From the NCBI RefSeq assembly GCF_000576635.1, contig NZ_AVFL01000006.1:124001-188000 (forward strand): DNA of 64,000 nucleotides, in the 5' to 3' direction. This DNA is from Skermanella stibiiresistens SB22 (GTDB lineage: Bacteria > Pseudomonadota > Alphaproteobacteria > Azospirillales > Azospirillaceae). Numbering within the stretch: position 1 is the first letter of the stretch; the number at the start of each line of letters is the position of its first letter. The notes under the pieces are model-generated. The model was given only the letters and a program-made list of their open reading frames with translations, was not told where the DNA came from and searched no databases. This document shows positions 62,583 through 64,000 of the stretch, piece after piece. The position numbers and the translations under genes were made by a program.

Positions 62583-64000
62583 CCTTGGCCGCAGCTTCCT
62601 CGCCAGCGCCGAACGCAGTCCCGACGCCGCCGCCCTCGTCGATGGCGATGTCCGCCTGACCTACGCCGGCTGGATGGACAAGGTTCTCCGGATCGTCGGC
62701 GCCTTCGACGATCTCGGCCTCAAGCGTGGCGACTGCGTCGCCACGGCGCTCCAGAACACCTGGGAAATGGCGACGATCCACTGGGCCTGCCAGATGGCCG
62801 GGATCATGGTGGCACCCTTGAACTGGCGCGTGAAGGCGGAGGAACTGGATTTCATCCTGCCCAACGCGTCCGCCCGCCTGATCGTCTTCCAGGATGTCTC
62901 GGCAGACGCGGTCGCCGGATCGGCCGCCGCCTCGGCACTGCCCCAGGTGACTGTCGGCGACGGACGTGCTGGATCCGCGACACATTTCTCCCGGCTGCTG
63001 GAGAACCGGCCGGCGGCGGCATCGCCGCGTGCCGGGGCGGACGACCTGTCGCTGCTGCTCTACACATCGGGCACCACGGGCAAGCCGAAGGGCGTGCCGC
63101 GCCGGCACCGGGCGGAACGCGCCGCGGCGGTCGCCCACGTCGCCCAGAACCGCTACGCCTTCGCCGAGCGCACGCTTGGGGTGATGCCGCTCTACCATAC
63201 GATGGGCGTCCGCTCCCTGCTATCCATGGCGCTGATCGACGGCCGCTTCGCCTGCCTGCCCCGGTTCGACGCGGCGGAAGCCCTCCGCCTGATCGAGAGG
63301 GAAAAGCTCACCTGCCTCTATCTCGTGCCGACCCTGTATCACGACCTGCTTGCGCATCCCCGCTTCGCCGAGACCGACATCTCGTCGGTGCGGAAGCTGG
63401 GGTTCGCCGGCGCCCCGATGACCGACGGCTTGATCCGGCGTGTGGAGCGGGCGTTCCGTCCGGAGTTGTTCGTCAACCACTACGGCTCGTCGGAGGTCTA
63501 CACCTTCACCATCAACCAGAAGGCCGCGTCGAAGCCCGGCGCCGCCGGCAAGGCGGCGCTCAACCAGCGCATCCGGGTGATCAAGCTCGGGTCCAGCGAT
63601 CCGGAGGCCTTGGCCGCCCTCGGCGAGGAAGGTCAGATCGTCGCCGATCTGGCGGGCGACGAGGCGTTCGAGGGCTATCTCAACCGCCCGGACGCCGACG
63701 CCAAGTCGCTGCATGCCGGCTGGTATTTCACCGGCGACACCGGAAGCTTCGACGCGGACGGCGACCTGTTCGTCACCGGGCGGGTCGACGACATGATCAT
63801 CACCGGCGGAGAGAACGTGTCGCCGGTCGAGGTCGAGAACGTGCTGTCCCTGTGCGACGGCGTGCTCGAAGTGGCCGTGGCCGGACTGCCGGACGAACGC
63901 TGGGGACAGAAGGTCGTGGCCTTCATCAGACGCGGTTCCGGCATTGACGCCGAGGCGCTGGATGCCCACTGCCGTACCTCCGGTCTCGCCAATTTCAAGC
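62575..64000 (+). CDS. AMP-forming acyl/aryl-CoA synthetase, cut by the window end
   Basis: At least 475 residues of an ANL-superfamily CoA ligase; the C-terminal end is outside the window. The P-loop is LLLYTSGTTGKPKGVPRRH, A5 is HYGSSEVYTF, A7/A8 GWYFTGDTGSFDADGDLFVT and GRVDDMIITGGENVSPVEVE. The ATG at 62575 follows AAGGAG and overlaps the small subunit stop by 8 bases. It presumably makes the CoA ester that the hydroxylase acts on; 2-furoyl-CoA is my leading guess, with benzoate-type or fatty acids as alternatives. Confidence 0.9.
   Translation, partial: MFDLGRSFLASAERSPDAAALVDGDVRLTYAGWMDKVLRIVGAFDDLGLKRGDCVATALQNTWEMATIHWACQMAGIMVAPLNWRVKAEELDFILPNASARLIVFQDVSADAVAGSAAASALPQVTVGDGRAGSATHFSRLLENRPAAASPRAGADDLSLLLYTSGTTGKPKGVPRRHRAERAAAVAHVAQNRYAFAERTLGVMPLYHTMGVRSLLSMALIDGRFACLPRFDAAEALRLIEREKLTCLYLVPTLYHDLLAHPRFAETDISSVRKLGFAGAPMTDGLIRRVERAFRPELFVNHYGSSEVYTFTINQKAASKPGAAGKAALNQRIRVIKLGSSDPEALAALGEEGQIVADLAGDEAFEGYLNRPDADAKSLHAGWYFTGDTGSFDADGDLFVTGRVDDMIITGGENVSPVEVENVLSLCDGVLEVAVAGLPDERWGQKVVAFIRRGSGIDAEALDAHCRTSGLANFK

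Overview
The window is GC-rich DNA with tightly packed genes that often overlap by 1, 4 or 8 bases. It has alphaproteobacterial gene content: a class I PHA synthase, the non-phosphorylative L-arabinose pathway in its Azospirillum form, the N-methylglutamate pathway, FCD-type GntR regulators and an HWE/HisKA_2 kinase. My best guess is a Rhodospirillales relative of Azospirillum or Skermanella. The middle carries a parB-parA pair, a Rep-type initiator and an iteron array, so the window probably lies on a megaplasmid or chromid. No tRNA, rRNA or CRISPR array was seen.

Layout. 1-1468: 3' part of phaC. 1537-8111: a putative nitrogen-heterocycle or amide island (GntR regulator, amidase, NMT1-type ABC importer, an Asp/Glu/hydantoin racemase-like protein, a nucleobase-type deaminase). 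8178-18760 (minus): a nine-gene sugar operon with a YtfQRT/YjfF-type importer, a GntR regulator and four enzymes taking L-arabinose/L-arabonate to 2-oxoglutarate; the lactonase is absent. 19046-22073: a three-gene phosphorelay joined by one-base overlaps. 22203-23111: a ParD/ParE-type pair and a stress-type protein. 23388-31342: an eight-gene operon headed by a LacI DNA-binding domain fused to a PfkB sugar kinase, followed by a complete sugar ABC importer, a second PfkB kinase, an eIF-2B-like protein and a double-SIS protein. This is the strongest candidate for an undescribed system.

31466-38073: replicon maintenance (parB, parA with an N-terminal HTH, a YcaQ-like DNA glycosylase, the initiator, iterons, two accessory plasmid genes). 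38037-41689: a second IlvD/Edd dehydratase, a methyltransferase/Rrf2 pair and an antitoxin/MazF pair whose toxin is frameshifted. 41712-51841 (minus): a complete N-methylglutamate operon (mgsABC, gmaS, mgdABCD) with an XRE-cupin regulator upstream. 51848-55103: scar tissue, with a parA fragment lacking its P-loop, an acyltransferase and a decayed IS256 transposase. 55176-56876: a divergent oxidoreductase/TetR pair. 57205-64000: an AraC regulator and a molybdenum hydroxylase operon (large subunit fused to a CoxG domain, FAD subunit, 2Fe-2S subunit) with an acyl-CoA synthetase running off the end; this arrangement recalls 2-furoyl-CoA dehydrogenase clusters.

Function names come from motifs and remembered family sequences; no database search was run. 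Where the longest open frame started implausibly, start codons were reassigned using Shine-Dalgarno spacing, overlap with the upstream stop and family N-termini.
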